A stretch of 64,000 nucleotides of DNA from Arthrobacter sp. ISL-65 (GCF_018613795.1 NZ_JAGGPN010000009.1:1-64000); one strand, 5' to 3'; shown: positions 8,008 to 19,193, numbered from the stretch's first letter. Numbers and translations are program-made. Notes: generated by a model from the letters alone, not told the origin.

Positions 8008-9090
8008 CTAGTCGCCCAGGCGCTCGCCGGTCTTGGTGTCGAACAGGTGCACGTGGCCGGACTGCGGACGGACCCAGAGGGACTCGCCCTTCATCGGGGG
8101 GCGGCGGCCGTCGACGCGGGCCACGATGTCGTGGCTTTTCCCGTCCAGCGTGGTGTGGCCGTAGACGTAAGCGTCGGCGCCGAGTTCTTCGACGACGTCG
8201 ACCTCAACCTGGATGCCTTCGCCCTGGGGTGCGGTCTCGAGGTCTTCGGGGCGGCTGCCCAGGGTGACAGTGGCACCGTGTGCCTCTTCGAGGATGTTGC
8301 GCGGTACCGGGTAAACGGTGCCGCCGAACTGGACGCCGCCGTCGACCACGGGAAGTTCGAGGAGGTTCATGGCGGGGGAGCCAATGAAGCCTGCAACGAA
8401 GACGTTCTTGGGGCGGTCGTACAGGTTGCGCGGGGTGTCCACCTGCATGAGGAGACCGTCCTTGAGCACCGCAACGCGGTCGCCCATGGTCATGGCCTCA
8501 ACCTGGTCGTGGGTCACGTAAACGGTGGTGACGCCCAGGCGGCGGGTGAGGGAAGCAATCTGGGTACGGGTCTGCACGCGGAGCTTGGCGTCCAGGTTGG
8601 AGAGCGGCTCGTCCATGAGGAAGACCTGCGGGTTACGCACGATTGCGCGGCCCATTGCAACACGCTGGCGCTGACCGCCGGAGAGTGCCTTCGGCTTGCG
8701 GTCCAGGTACTGCTCAAGGTCCAGGAGCTTTGCGGCTTCGCGGACCCGCTCGGCGCGCTCTTCCTTGCTGACGCCGGCGATCTTGAGGGCGAAGCCCATG
8801 TTGTCCGCAACGGTCATGTGCGGGTACAGGGCGTAGTTCTGGAAAACCATCGCGATGTCGCGGTCCTTCGGCGGAACGTCGGTGACGTCGCGGTCGCCAA
8901 TGAGGATCCGGCCGGCGTTGACGTCCTCGAGGCCTGCGAGCATGCGCAGGGAGGTGGACTTACCGCAACCGGAGGGTCCAACGAGGACCAGGAATTCGCC
9001 GTCGGCGATTTCGATGTTGAGCTTGTCAACAGCGGGCTTATCTGTGCCCGGGTACAGACGAGTAGCGTTGTCAAAAGTAACTGTTGCCAC
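8008..9090 (-). CDS. Sugar ABC transporter ATP-binding protein, MsmX/UgpC/MalK type
   Basis: A 360-residue ABC ATPase that energises carbohydrate import (CUT1 type). Walker A GPSGCGKST at 38-46, signature LSGGQ at 136-140, Walker B VFLMDEP at 156-162, switch His194, and a C-terminal TOBE/regulatory region from about 235. The GTG at 9090 is preferred over the GTG at 9108 because AAGGGA lies at a normal distance before it and MATVTFDN is the usual N-terminus. No permease or binding-protein genes are adjacent, so it is probably a shared ATPase serving several sugar transporters, as MsmX/MsmK do. Confidence 0.93.
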   Translation of the reverse strand: MATVTFDNATRLYPGTDKPAVDKLNIEIADGEFLVLVGPSGCGKSTSLRMLAGLEDVNAGRILIGDRDVTDVPPKDRDIAMVFQNYALYPHMTVADNMGFALKIAGVSKEERAERVREAAKLLDLEQYLDRKPKALSGGQRQRVAMGRAIVRNPQVFLMDEPLSNLDAKLRVQTRTQIASLTRRLGVTTVYVTHDQVEAMTMGDRVAVLKDGLLMQVDTPRNLYDRPKNVFVAGFIGSPAMNLLELPVVDGGVQFGGTVYPVPRNILEEAHGATVTLGSRPEDLETAPQGEGIQVEVDVVEELGADAYVYGHTTLDGKSHDIVARVDGRRPPMKGESLWVRPQSGHVHLFDTKTGERLGD

Positions 9091-9320
9091 AGTTATCAAT
9101 CCCTTCACCGGCAGGTACGTGCCGGACGATCCGTAGTGAATGGTTCATGTAATTCAGTTGTGCCCTACATGATGACTCCCCGGCCGAGGCCGAGGAGCAT
9201 CTAGTGACGCCGCACGGTTCCTGTGCGCCACATCACAAGAAGAGTATGTCAGATTTATCGCGAATCGGACAAAATGTTACGGACGTCACAGATGAGATGC
9301 CTCACAGGGGCTTCCGCGGC

Positions 9321-10137
9321 CTATCCGGGGGTGACGGCCTGCCGGCGTTCGCGCAGCAGCGCCTCGAGGAGTTCTGCGATGTGCACCGGCGCCTCCACCC
9401 GGAACTGTGCCTGGGTGAAGTCGAGGCCCACCTTCACGCCGACGTCGTGCTCCCCGAGGCGGGCCAGGGCGTCCTCGTCGGTGGTGTCATCGCCCGCGAA
9501 AAGCACGCCGGTGGCGCCGGTGGCCTGGCGCAGGAAGTCGACGCCCTCGCCCTTGGACGCGTGCACCACGGATGTCTCAAGGACCCGTTTTCCGTTCTTG
9601 AGGTAGACGCCCGGGCGGTCCTGGAGTGCGGCGCGGGCAGCCGCGACGGCATCCTCTGCAACGTCGTCCGCCGCCAGGCGCGTATGCAGCACAACGCCGG
9701 CAGGCTTTTCTTCCAGGACTGTGCCGGGGGCAAGCGCCACGATCTCCGTCACGACCCCCCTGACCTCGTCGAGGAGCGACAGCTGCGCGGGGTCGAGGGT
9801 CAGCGGTGCAGAGCCCGGACCTAGCCACGCCTCGGCGCCGTGGCTGCCGATCAGCAGGGTCTCCTCCGGCGGGGAGGCGACCGCGCGCAGACTGTCCAGC
9901 GCCCTCCCGGAGATGAGTGCCGTCGACGTACGCGGTAAAGAGCTCAGCTCGGCGAAGGCGGCAGCCGAGCGGGGGAGCGGGCGCGCGTCCCCGGCGTGGT
10001 CCACGATGGGGGAGATGGTGCCGTCGAAGTCCATGGCCACCAGCAGGTGCTCCGTGCCGGCGATGCGGTGTACGGCCTCCAGCAGTTCGGGGGACAGCGT
10101 CAGCCGGGTGCGGCCGGCCTCTCCGGTGTGCTCTGCC

Positions 10138-10148
<11 letters not shown>
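9321..10148 (-). CDS. otsB: Trehalose-6-phosphate phosphatase
   Basis: A 275-residue HAD-superfamily phosphatase that dephosphorylates trehalose 6-phosphate. HAD motif I is VAMDFDGTISP, with nucleophile Asp40 and Asp42; motif II lies in TALISGR; motif IV is FAGDDTTDEDAL. The start overlaps the end of otsA by 11 bp, so the pair is translationally coupled and makes trehalose from UDP-glucose and glucose 6-phosphate in the cytosol, usually for osmotic and desiccation tolerance. Confidence 0.95.
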
Positions 10149-11664
<1,516 letters not shown>

Positions 11665-11842
11665 TGGGGCTCCCTGAGGTTGCTTGTGACTCTCATCAAC
11701 CCTATCGGGCCGGAATCTTCCGGGCCATTCGTCCGTTGGCCAGGTGAAGGAAATACTTGAAAGCGCAAGCTCCGGGTTCTCCCCTAAACTGGGGGAGTTG
11801 CCCCCGGGTGGTCCGCACCTGTCCGTACGACACGAGGAACTA

Positions 11843-12733
11843 ATGAGCCCCGCAAACGAATCCCGCCAGTCCAAAGCAGAACGCACGGCCGAGGCCCGCG
11901 AGAAAGCCCGCGAAATCCGGGAAGCGCAGCTTAAGAAGGACAAGCGGAACAAACTGCTCATTGGCTGGGGCATCGTCGTCGCCGTCGTAGCCATCCTTGC
12001 CGTCGTCGCGCTTGTGGTGACCACCAGCCTCAAGAACAATGCCTCGGTGGCGGACCAGGGGCCCACCCCTGCCAACGGAAACGTCCACGGCGGGATCACG
12101 CTGCTCAAGGGCACGGAAGTTGCCAAGTCCAGCGCCGCAAACGTGAACGTTGCAGACATCCCGTCGCCGGCGGCCTCAGCGCCTGCAACTGTCACGGCGC
12201 CCGGTGCGGAAGCCGAGGCCGGCAAGCCGGTGAAGGTGGTCCTCTACATCGACTTCATCTGCCCCGTCTGCAAGAACTTCGAGGTGACGTACAACGAGAC
12301 CCTGACGAAGCTCCGCGACGAAGGCAAGATCACCGTGGAGTACCGGGCCCTGGGCTTCCTTGACAGCCGCTCCACCACCAACTACTCCTCCCGTGCAGCC
12401 AACGCCGCTGCCTGCGTGGTGAACGAATCCCCGGAGAAGTACTCGGCATTCGTGGACACGCTGTTCGCCAACCAGCCGGCCGAAGGCAGCGCCGGGCTCT
12501 CCGACGACGAACTGAAGAAGTTGGCCACGGACGCCGGCGCCAAGAGCATCGACTCCTGCGTCGAGAACAAGACGTACCGTCCCTGGGTCAAGTACACCAC
12601 CCAGGAAGCCGCAGCCATTGGCGTGACCGGTACGCCGACTGTCCTCGTGGACGGCAAGCAGTGGGGCAAGGGCGACAGCGCCCAGACCGAATTCCCTGCC
12701 TTCGTCGAGGCGGCCATTAAGGCCAAGGCCTAG
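11843..12733 (+). CDS. Membrane-anchored DsbA-like thioredoxin-fold protein
   Basis: A 296-residue protein. A charged, helical cytosolic segment (1-36) is followed by one membrane helix (about 38-61), a Ser/Ala/Pro-rich linker, and an extracytoplasmic thioredoxin fold of the DsbA/Thioredoxin_4 family from about 130. The active site CPVC is at 140-143, and the cis-Pro loop is in TGTPTVLVDG. It should act in disulfide exchange or oxidative folding of exported proteins. GAGGAAC precedes the ATG. Residues Cys and Cys in AAACVV and IDSCVE suggest an additional structural disulfide. Divergent from otsA. Confidence 0.9.
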   Translation: MSPANESRQSKAERTAEAREKAREIREAQLKKDKRNKLLIGWGIVVAVVAILAVVALVVTTSLKNNASVADQGPTPANGNVHGGITLLKGTEVAKSSAANVNVADIPSPAASAPATVTAPGAEAEAGKPVKVVLYIDFICPVCKNFEVTYNETLTKLRDEGKITVEYRALGFLDSRSTTNYSSRAANAAACVVNESPEKYSAFVDTLFANQPAEGSAGLSDDELKKLATDAGAKSIDSCVENKTYRPWVKYTTQEAAAIGVTGTPTVLVDGKQWGKGDSAQTEFPAFVEAAIKAKA

Positions 12734-12747
12734 ACGTTCTTCATGGG

Positions 12748-12787
12748 CAGTGGCCCGCCTCCGGATTTTCCGGGCGCCGGGCCACTG
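12748..12787 (+). terminator. Rho-independent-like hairpin after the DsbA-like gene
   Basis: CAGTGGCCCG (12748-12757) pairs perfectly with CGGGCCACTG (12778-12787); an inner CCGG/CCGG pair extends the structure. It lies 14 bp after the stop codon. The downstream tract is only TTCGTTT, so termination may be partial. Confidence 0.65.
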
Positions 12788-12886
12788 TTCGTTTAACCTT
12801 TAGTTTGCCGGCCGTCGTTTTTACGGGTGGGCAGTCCTTGGGCTAACCTTATCTAGCGCCATCGCGGCGCTTGCCCTGACGGGCGC

Positions 12887-12960
12887 GCCTCCTTAGCTCA
12901 GTTGGCCAGAGCACCGCTCTTGTAAAGCGGGGGTCGTCGGTTCGAATCCGACAGGGGGCT
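12887..12960 (+). tRNA. tRNA-Thr (anticodon TGT)
   Basis: A 74-nt cloverleaf. The acceptor stem GCCTCCT pairs with AGGGGGC (one T-G pair). The D arm is TAGCTCAGTTGGCCAGAGCA. The anticodon stem CCGCT/AGCGG encloses loop CTTGTAA with anticodon TGT at 12921-12923. The T arm is GTCGG-TTCGAAT-CCGAC. CCA is not encoded. It reads ACA threonine codons. Confidence 0.95.
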
Positions 12961-13257
12961 CTTATCTTGGCTTTGTTCTGCACGTTTAGTCCCCGCTCTC
13001 ACGCCCCGGCGACCTGATGGGTTGCGCCCCCCGGGGCGCACACGTTTCATATAGGGCAGCCCGGATTCTGTTGGTCGAAGCAACACTCGTTTAGGGAGTG
13101 CCTTCAATGTATCGACAGTTCGATTCGCCTGCAGGACGGCGGTTTCTCTACTCGAGCCACACTCGACTCCCCAGGCGCCGAGCCCCGCCTCTCACCAGCC
13201 GGCGAACCCGCCAGAGAATAAGCCGGATCGGTGCAGGTACCGTCCGGCCTTACCTCG
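12961..13257. other. Gene-free stretch between tRNA-Thr and the egt-flanking repeat
   Basis: I see no convincing gene here. Short open frames on both strands are arginine/proline-rich or antisense to the tRNA. The segment holds many small inverted repeats, for example GCGCCCCCCGGGGCGC at 13024-13039 and ACTCGTTTAGGGAGT near 13087, so a structured RNA is possible. I could not fit it to RNase P RNA, tmRNA or SRP RNA. Confidence 0.4.
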
Positions 13258-13455
13258 GGCGGAGTTTGTGTCCACGTATCACAACTTCCGGGCGGTTTAG
13301 AGCCCATTATCTGTACTAAAACTTGGGAGAGGGCTAAGTAAAGTCCGACGTCGGCCGGTCACCTTGTGAGGTGGCCGGCCGGCGTCGTTTTGGTGAGATC
13401 AGCCAACATGCGCTGGTGGGTCATCCCGTCTGGTCTTCCGTAGCACTTTTGCGCG
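13258..13455 (+). repeat. egt-flanking direct repeat, left copy (~195 bp)
   Basis: This segment matches 19194-19387 in the same orientation over its whole length with scattered substitutions and small indels (my alignment by eye, roughly 85% identical). Conserved blocks include GTCCACGTATC, CTTCCGGGCGGTTTAGAG, CCCATTATCTGTAC and CGGCCGGTCACCTTGTGAGG. It contains a strong GC-rich hairpin (about 13346-13387) followed by TTTT, which would work as a terminator on the plus strand. Together the two copies bracket the ergothioneine genes. Confidence 0.85.
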
Positions 13456-13534
13456 CCCGCATAAACCGTTGACAAGGCTGAAAGAGGGCTGCTTAGCTTG
13501 CCGCCAGAAGACACCGCGGTCGAAGGAGTGATAC

Positions 13535-14827
13535 GTGACCTCCGCTTTGCAGGCCGGGCGAGACATCCGCCCCCTTTCCGAGTCCGACGCCGAAGTGTAT
13601 GTGGCCTCTGTGTGCTTTAAGACCGGACCGCCGGGTGCTGCCGGGGTGGAGGTCGAACGGCTGGTCCACGACGTCGTTCATCCACGGACCCCGGTGACGG
13701 TTGCACGTGTACGTCAGGCCATGGAGGCCTCGGCGGGGGCGCTGCCCGGCGGGGGAGTGATCACTTTCGAACCTGGCGGCCAGTTGGAGGTGAGCTCCGC
13801 CTGCGCACCCGGTCTTCCCGCTCTCCTCGCCGCGACACGGAAAGACCTCGCAGCCGTTGAGACCCGACTTTGGAACGCCGGACTGTTCTTCGGTCCGCTC
13901 GCTTTGGATGCTGGACGCCCGGCTGTGCGGTCATTGGAGCATCCCCGGTACGCCTCCATGGAGCGGCACTTCGACGGCTTCGGTCCCGCCGGACGAACCA
14001 TGATGTGCTCCACCGCTTCACTTCAGATTTCATTGGAAGCCGGATTCGACAGTCCCGCATCCACCGGCGCGGCGCAACGCTGGGCACGATTGCACAATCT
14101 CCTGCCGGTCCTCATCGCCATGTTTGCCAACTCGCCCTTCCTTCATGGCATCCCCAACGGATGGCACAGCAACCGTCAGCGCACCTGGCTGGGCATTGAC
14201 CCGAGCCGGACCGCCGCGGTCCCCTGTTCGGAGGACCCCCGGTGGGCGTGGGCGCGCTACGCGCTCGACGCGCTGGTCCTCTGCATCCCTTCACAGGGGC
14301 ACCGCTGGGATCCGCCGCAGGGGCTGACGATGCGGGACTGGTTGCGCGGGAGCGGGCCTAGGCCTGCAACACTGAGCGATCTGAAATACCACCTCACAAC
14401 TCTTTTCCCGCCTGTCCGTCCACGCGGATTCATGGAACTCCGGGTGATCGATACACAGGCGGGCCATGACTGGGAGCCCGTCACGGCGATAGTCACTGCG
14501 CTCATGGACGACGAACACGCTTCCGACCTCGTCGCAGACGCCTGCGCGCCCCTTGCTTCGCTGCCCGACCCGATGAGAACTGCCGCCCGCGAGGGGTTGA
14601 CGAATTCTGTTCTCGCCTTGGCCGCCCAGTTTTGCGCCGAGGCGGCGCTAAACGCGCTGCCTCGGTTAGGGGCGGACGTCACCACCCGGAGCCGGGCCGA
14701 GGACTTCATCGAACGCAATACGGCGAGGGGCCGGTGCCCAGCCCAGGAGCGGCTGGATCTGTGGCGAAGAACCGGCAGTTGGTTTGCCGAACCAGAGCCG
14801 ACGGAGGCTTACGCTGATGCGCAGTGA
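13535..14827 (+). CDS. egtA: Ergothioneine biosynthesis glutamate-cysteine ligase EgtA
   Basis: A 430-residue enzyme of the GCS2-type ATP-grasp-like ligase family, making gamma-glutamylcysteine, the sulfur donor for EgtB. The N-terminal region (RPLSESDAEVYVASVCFKTG) and the GRTMMCSTASLQISLEAG and RGFMELRVIDTQ segments fit EgtA-type ligases. GTG at 13535 is preceded by GAAGGAG at a good distance. It is first in the egtA-egtB-egtC-egtD operon and overlaps egtB by 11 bp. The assignment as EgtA rather than a stand-alone GshA rests on context, since these bacteria normally use mycothiol and not glutathione. Confidence 0.92.
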   Translation: MTSALQAGRDIRPLSESDAEVYVASVCFKTGPPGAAGVEVERLVHDVVHPRTPVTVARVRQAMEASAGALPGGGVITFEPGGQLEVSSACAPGLPALLAATRKDLAAVETRLWNAGLFFGPLALDAGRPAVRSLEHPRYASMERHFDGFGPAGRTMMCSTASLQISLEAGFDSPASTGAAQRWARLHNLLPVLIAMFANSPFLHGIPNGWHSNRQRTWLGIDPSRTAAVPCSEDPRWAWARYALDALVLCIPSQGHRWDPPQGLTMRDWLRGSGPRPATLSDLKYHLTTLFPPVRPRGFMELRVIDTQAGHDWEPVTAIVTALMDDEHASDLVADACAPLASLPDPMRTAAREGLTNSVLALAAQFCAEAALNALPRLGADVTTRSRAEDFIERNTARGRCPAQERLDLWRRTGSWFAEPEPTEAYADAQ

Positions 14828-16166
14828 CCTTCCCGGGGCCCCTGCCGACCCCGAAACTCTCAGGACCTTCATCGCCGAAGGGCTGGAACGTGCCCGGAAC
14901 CGCACCCATGCGCTGACCAACTGCGACGACGAAGATCTTCTAAGGCAGCACTCGCCGCTTATGTCACCGCTGGTGTGGGACCTGGCGCATGTTGGCAGCC
15001 AGGAGGAACTCTGGCTGGTACGCGATGTGGGCAAAATGGAACCGCTGCGGTGCGATATCGACCAGATGTACGACGCGTTCCAGCATTCCCGCAGCAGCCG
15101 GATTTCGCTGCCGTTGCTCTCACCGGAGGAGTCACGCAGATACATCGCCCAGGTCCGTGACAAGGCCCTCGACATTCTGGAGCGGACGCCCTTGGAGGGC
15201 GCACCGCTTGTGCATCGGGGCTTCGCGTTCGGAATGATCATCCAGCACGAACAGCAGCATGACGAAACGATGCTTGCCACGCACCAGCTCCGGGCCGGCG
15301 CGCCTGTCCTCCACGGCCAGCCCTTGGACGCCGGCATCCGGCCCCCGGACCTGCGTGCTTTGGCTAAGGAGGTGCTGGTCCCTTCAGGGCAGTTCACCAT
15401 GGGGACGTCGGTGGAACCATGGGCGCTGGATAATGAACGCCCGGCACATACCGTGGAGGTGCCAGGCTACTGGATTGATACCGTTCCGGTGACCAACGGC
15501 GCTTACCGGCACTTTATGGAGGACGGTGGCTACCGGAACCCCCGCTGGTGGAGCGAGGAAGGCTGGAAGCATTGCGTTGAAGCCGGTTTAGTGGCTCCCA
15601 AGTACTGGGAACCCGACGGCGATGCGTGGTGCAGGACCAGATTCGGCGTCGTGGAACGCGTTCCGGACGATGAGCCGGTGCAGCACGTGAGCTGGTTCGA
15701 AGCGGATGCGTACGCACGCTGGGCCGGGCGCCGGCTCCCGACCGAAGCAGAATGGGAAAAAGCCGCGCGTTACGATCCCCGATCAGGGCGATCCCGGCGC
15801 TACCCCTGGGGAGACGAAGATCCCGAACCCCATCACGCCAACCTTGGCGGGGCAGCGCTCCGCCCGGCCCCGGCCGGTTCCTTTCCCGCGGGAGCCTCGC
15901 CGCTGGGAGTACGACAGCTCATTGGCGACGTCTGGGAATGGGTTTCCAGTGACTTCCGCCCGTATCCAGGATTCACCGCGTTCCCTTATCCGGAGTACAG
16001 CGAGGTGTTCTTCGGGTCCGACTACAAGGTGCTGCGGGGTGGGTCCTGGGCGGCGGATCCTGCCGCCTGCAGGGGCACGTTCCGGAACTGGGACTACCCG
16101 GTCCGCAGGCAGATCTTTACCGGATTCCGCACGGCGCGCGACGCGTCACCGGTGGAGGATTTCTAG
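14817..16166 (+). CDS. egtB: Hercynylcysteine sulfoxide synthase EgtB
   Basis: A 449-residue non-haem iron enzyme that joins hercynine and gamma-glutamylcysteine oxidatively, using O2, to a sulfoxide. The DinB-like N-terminal domain supplies the iron ligands His58 (WDLAHVG), His144 and His148 (QHEQQHDE). The C-terminal FGE-sulfatase domain starts near 170 and includes GRRLPTEAEWEKAAR and VLRGGSWA. The ATG at 14817 lies within the last codons of egtA and has GGAGG upstream; translation is probably coupled. Cytosolic. Confidence 0.95.
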   Translation: MRSDLPGAPADPETLRTFIAEGLERARNRTHALTNCDDEDLLRQHSPLMSPLVWDLAHVGSQEELWLVRDVGKMEPLRCDIDQMYDAFQHSRSSRISLPLLSPEESRRYIAQVRDKALDILERTPLEGAPLVHRGFAFGMIIQHEQQHDETMLATHQLRAGAPVLHGQPLDAGIRPPDLRALAKEVLVPSGQFTMGTSVEPWALDNERPAHTVEVPGYWIDTVPVTNGAYRHFMEDGGYRNPRWWSEEGWKHCVEAGLVAPKYWEPDGDAWCRTRFGVVERVPDDEPVQHVSWFEADAYARWAGRRLPTEAEWEKAARYDPRSGRSRRYPWGDEDPEPHHANLGGAALRPAPAGSFPAGASPLGVRQLIGDVWEWVSSDFRPYPGFTAFPYPEYSEVFFGSDYKVLRGGSWAADPAACRGTFRNWDYPVRRQIFTGFRTARDASPVEDF

Positions 16167-16169
16167 CCC

Positions 16170-16934
16170 ATGTGCCGCCATCTCGCCTACATCGGGACGC
16201 CGATGCCGCTGGCCGAGCTGCTGATCGTCCCCGACCACGGGCTTTTGGCGCAGTCGTGGGCGCCGCGCCGCCAGCGGTACGGGACGATAAACGCCGACGG
16301 TTTTGGCGTCGGATGGTACGCCCCGGGCGATCCCGTGCCCGCCCGCTACCGCCGTGCGGTCCCGATCTGGGCGGACAGGTCCTTTGCCGACGTCGCCCGG
16401 GTCACCTCCAGCCCGGCGGTTCTGGCCGCGGTGAGGTCAGCAACGCCGGGGATGCCCCCGGACGAGTCAGCGGCTGCGCCGTATGCGTCCGGACGCTGGC
16501 TCTTTAGTCACAACGGCCGTGTGGAGGATTGGCCGCATGCGCTGGAAGGACTGGCCGCTTCACTCCCGCCCTCACGCCTGCTGGCCCTGGAGGCACAGGT
16601 CGATTCAGCGTTGCTCTGGGCCCTCGTGCAGGAGCGACTTGCCGCGGGGGTGGCCGCCGGCGAGGCGCTGATCCAGGTGGTCAACGTTGTCTCCTCAGTC
16701 GCTGATGGCAGATTCAACTTTCTACTCACCGACGGCACTGCCATCGCGGCTACAGCCGCCGGTGACAGCCTCTTTTGGCGGACCGGCCCCGGGGGCGTGG
16801 TCGTCGCCAGCGAGCCATCCGATGAGGGCCCAGGCTGGCAGGAGGTCCCGGACAATTCCCTCCTGACCGCGGCCCCGGGCCACGTCGAAGTACGTCCCAT
16901 TCCCACTCTCACGAAGGAGCACGCAGCCACATGA
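16170..16934 (+). CDS. egtC: Gamma-glutamyl-hercynylcysteine sulfoxide hydrolase EgtC
   Basis: A 254-residue class II glutamine amidotransferase-type hydrolase that removes the gamma-glutamyl group from the EgtB product. The N-terminus is MCRHLAYIG, leaving Cys2 as the N-terminal nucleophile after Met removal. NADGFGVGWY and WLFSHNGRVEDW are the family glutaminase motifs. It starts 3 bp after egtB and overlaps egtD by 4 bp (ATGA), a tight operon. Confidence 0.95.
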   Translation: MCRHLAYIGTPMPLAELLIVPDHGLLAQSWAPRRQRYGTINADGFGVGWYAPGDPVPARYRRAVPIWADRSFADVARVTSSPAVLAAVRSATPGMPPDESAAAPYASGRWLFSHNGRVEDWPHALEGLAASLPPSRLLALEAQVDSALLWALVQERLAAGVAAGEALIQVVNVVSSVADGRFNFLLTDGTAIAATAAGDSLFWRTGPGGVVVASEPSDEGPGWQEVPDNSLLTAAPGHVEVRPIPTLTKEHAAT

Positions 16935-17917
16935 GCCTCTCTGCCGACCGTAGCGACATCGTTCACCACCTGCCCCCGGACCATCTGGAGCGAAGTCTGC
17001 GCGCCGATGTGCGCGCCGGGCTCAGCTCGTCACCCAAAACGCTGCCGCCCAAGTGGTTCTATGACAAAGTTGGCAGCGCATTATTCGAGCGCATTACGGA
17101 CCTGCCGGAGTACTATCCGACGCGAGCCGAACGTGAAGTGCTGGAGCTCTTCTCCGCTGAGATGGCGGCCGCGAGCCCGGCAGAAACGTTGATCGAACTC
17201 GGGTCCGGATCGTCCAGGAAAACCCCGCTGCTGTTGGATGCCCTACGGACGGTGGGACCTCTTCGCCGCTACGTTGCGGTGGACGTTAGCGACAGCGCAC
17301 TGCTGGAGGCACGCAACGAGCTGGCTCCCGCCTTCCCCGACCTTCAACTGGAGGCAGTGGCAGCGGACTTCGAAACCCAGCTGCACCTGCTCCCTCAAAA
17401 CGGACGCCGCATGGTGGCGTTTCTCGGCGGCACCATCGGCAATTTCGAGCCGGCGGCCAGGGCACGCTTTCTCGCGGGGATCCGCGAGCTGCTCGGCGGA
17501 GACGGTGGTTCGCTTCTTCTTGGTACGGATCTGGTGAAGTCACCGCACATCCTTGTTCCGGCATACGCCGACGCCGAGGGGGTCACCGCCGAATTCAATC
17601 GGAACGTGCTCCGCGTCCTCAATGCCCAGCTGGGTGCCGATTTTGAGGTAATGGCGTTTGACCATGTCGCTGTGTGGATGCCCGAGGAAGAGTGGATCGA
17701 AATGCGGCTGCGGGCGACGAAACCGATGCTGGTGCGCCTGCCGGGTGTGGGCCTGGACGTCAGGTTCGACGAAGGCGAGGAACTTCGCACCGAGATTTCC
17801 GCGAAGTTCCGGCTCGAGGGAGTGGCCGCCGAGCTCGAAGCGGCCGGTTTCTCCATCGCAGGGCAATGGACTGACAGGCAGAACCGCTTCGCCATGACGC
17901 TCGCGGAAGCCGTCTAG
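16931..17917 (+). CDS. egtD: Histidine N-alpha-methyltransferase EgtD
   Basis: A 328-residue SAM-dependent methyltransferase that trimethylates histidine to hercynine, the committed step of ergothioneine synthesis. The family signature PEYYPTRAER is at 59-68 and the SAM loop ELGSGSSRKT at 89-98, followed by YVAVDVSDSAL and FLGGTIGNFEP. Last gene of the egtABCD run; it faces egtE with a 42-bp convergent gap. Confidence 0.96.
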   Translation: MSLSADRSDIVHHLPPDHLERSLRADVRAGLSSSPKTLPPKWFYDKVGSALFERITDLPEYYPTRAEREVLELFSAEMAAASPAETLIELGSGSSRKTPLLLDALRTVGPLRRYVAVDVSDSALLEARNELAPAFPDLQLEAVAADFETQLHLLPQNGRRMVAFLGGTIGNFEPAARARFLAGIRELLGGDGGSLLLGTDLVKSPHILVPAYADAEGVTAEFNRNVLRVLNAQLGADFEVMAFDHVAVWMPEEEWIEMRLRATKPMLVRLPGVGLDVRFDEGEELRTEISAKFRLEGVAAELEAAGFSIAGQWTDRQNRFAMTLAEAV

Positions 17918-17959
17918 GCTGTCCCGCTGCACGCACACCATCAGGCGGAGCGGGCCCGA

Positions 17960-19144
17960 TCACCGCGGGAGGAGGCCCACCAGCCGCAGTATCTCGTCCT
18001 CAGTGTTGTAGTAGTGCACTGAGGCGCGCACCACCATTTCCGCCACGTGTGAGCTCCCGGTGAGGATGGATTGGACCTCTCCTGAAGGCCGCGGAGCCAC
18101 CGAGACATTAATCCGGTGGTCCGCCAACCGGGCCCTGATGTTCCCCGCCTCGCTTCCCTTCACGGAGAACGTCACGATGCCGCACCGGGTGATGCCTTGG
18201 TCGTGGACAGAAACCGCGGGAACCGTCGCCAACTCCTTCCGCAGTTTCTCCGCAAGCGAGCTCACGCGCTCCTGCACAGCGTCCAGACCTAGGGCCAGGG
18301 CATAATCGACGGCCCTGCCGAGGCCCAGCCTTCCGGCGATGCTGGCCTCCCAGCTCTCAAAGCGCCGTGCATCGCCGCGAACTTCAAAACCTTCGGCACC
18401 GGAGGAAACGGCGGACAGCCCGTCCAGGATGAGCGGGTCAAACCGCCCCAGAACGGAGGCACGCACATACAGGAACGCAGTGCCGCGCGGGCCCCGGAGG
18501 AACTTCCGCCCTGTTCCAGCCAGTACATCACAGCCCAGAGACTCCACGTCCAGCGGCATCTGGCCCACAGACTGGCACGCGTCGAGCACAAACAACACCC
18601 CGGCAGCACGGCAGCGCCTACCCACCTCCGCGGCCGGGTTGACCAAGCCGTCCGCCATGGGCACATGCGTCAAAGCGACCATGGCCACATTTCCGCGCTC
18701 GAGCTCGCTCTGCAGATGTTCCACATCGACCTGCCCGTAAGGATCGTCGTCGAGAACCACAATTTGCAGGTCATTTCGACGCGCAAGTTGCCGCAACGCG
18801 AAGACGTTGCCTGCATACTCCGTGCGGCCTATCAGCAGCCGTGAGCCGGAGACAAAGGGAAAGCTGTGCATCGCAACAGCCCACGCGCGGCTGCCGCTCT
18901 CAGCCAGGGCGATCTCGTTCGGCCCTGCCCCGATCAGCCGCGCCACGGAGGAATACACATTTTGCAGCCGGCCAGCCGCCTCCTCCGCCGCTTCATAACC
19001 GCCGATATCCTCCTCCCGGCGCAAATGCCCCACCACGGTCTCCGCAACGGGGCGGGGGACGAGCGCGCTTCCCGCGTTGTTCAGATGGGCCACGTTCAGG
19101 ACTCCGCGGGTCTGCTGGCGCACCGCGCGTACATCTATCGACAT
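17960..19144 (-). CDS. egtE: PLP-dependent hercynylcysteine sulfoxide lyase EgtE
   Basis: A 394-residue class V aminotransferase-fold protein, expected to cleave hercynylcysteine sulfoxide to ergothioneine. Schiff-base Lys214 is in TGRKFLRGPRG; Asp188 in FVLDACQS contacts the PLP ring nitrogen. The call as EgtE rather than a generic cysteine desulfurase-like protein rests on position beside egtD and the typical length. It is oddly convergent to egtABCD, so it needs its own promoter, which must lie in or near the right-hand direct repeat. AGGATG precedes the ATG. Confidence 0.88.
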   Translation of the reverse strand: MSIDVRAVRQQTRGVLNVAHLNNAGSALVPRPVAETVVGHLRREEDIGGYEAAEEAAGRLQNVYSSVARLIGAGPNEIALAESGSRAWAVAMHSFPFVSGSRLLIGRTEYAGNVFALRQLARRNDLQIVVLDDDPYGQVDVEHLQSELERGNVAMVALTHVPMADGLVNPAAEVGRRCRAAGVLFVLDACQSVGQMPLDVESLGCDVLAGTGRKFLRGPRGTAFLYVRASVLGRFDPLILDGLSAVSSGAEGFEVRGDARRFESWEASIAGRLGLGRAVDYALALGLDAVQERVSSLAEKLRKELATVPAVSVHDQGITRCGIVTFSVKGSEAGNIRARLADHRINVSVAPRPSGEVQSILTGSSHVAEMVVRASVHYYNTEDEILRLVGLLPR

Positions 19145-19193
19145 GAGTCACATCCTGCCCTAAACGGGGTCCATGTAGTGGGGTTCGGGCGTT

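Noticed and set aside
12898..13107. Minus-strand 69-residue protein ending SDSNRRPPLYKSGALAN
   Set aside because: Its C-terminal part is the translation of the tRNA-Thr complement, a familiar false gene.
13040..13260. RNase P RNA (rnpB) on the minus strand
   Set aside because: ACAGAATCC-like spelling occurs near 13070, but the 5' GAGGAAAGTCC block and the GGTAAGAGC block are missing.
16931..17917. EgtD as a generic methyltransferase
   Set aside because: The PEYYPTRAER and ELGSGSSRKT motifs and the surrounding egt genes fix it as the histidine-specific enzyme.
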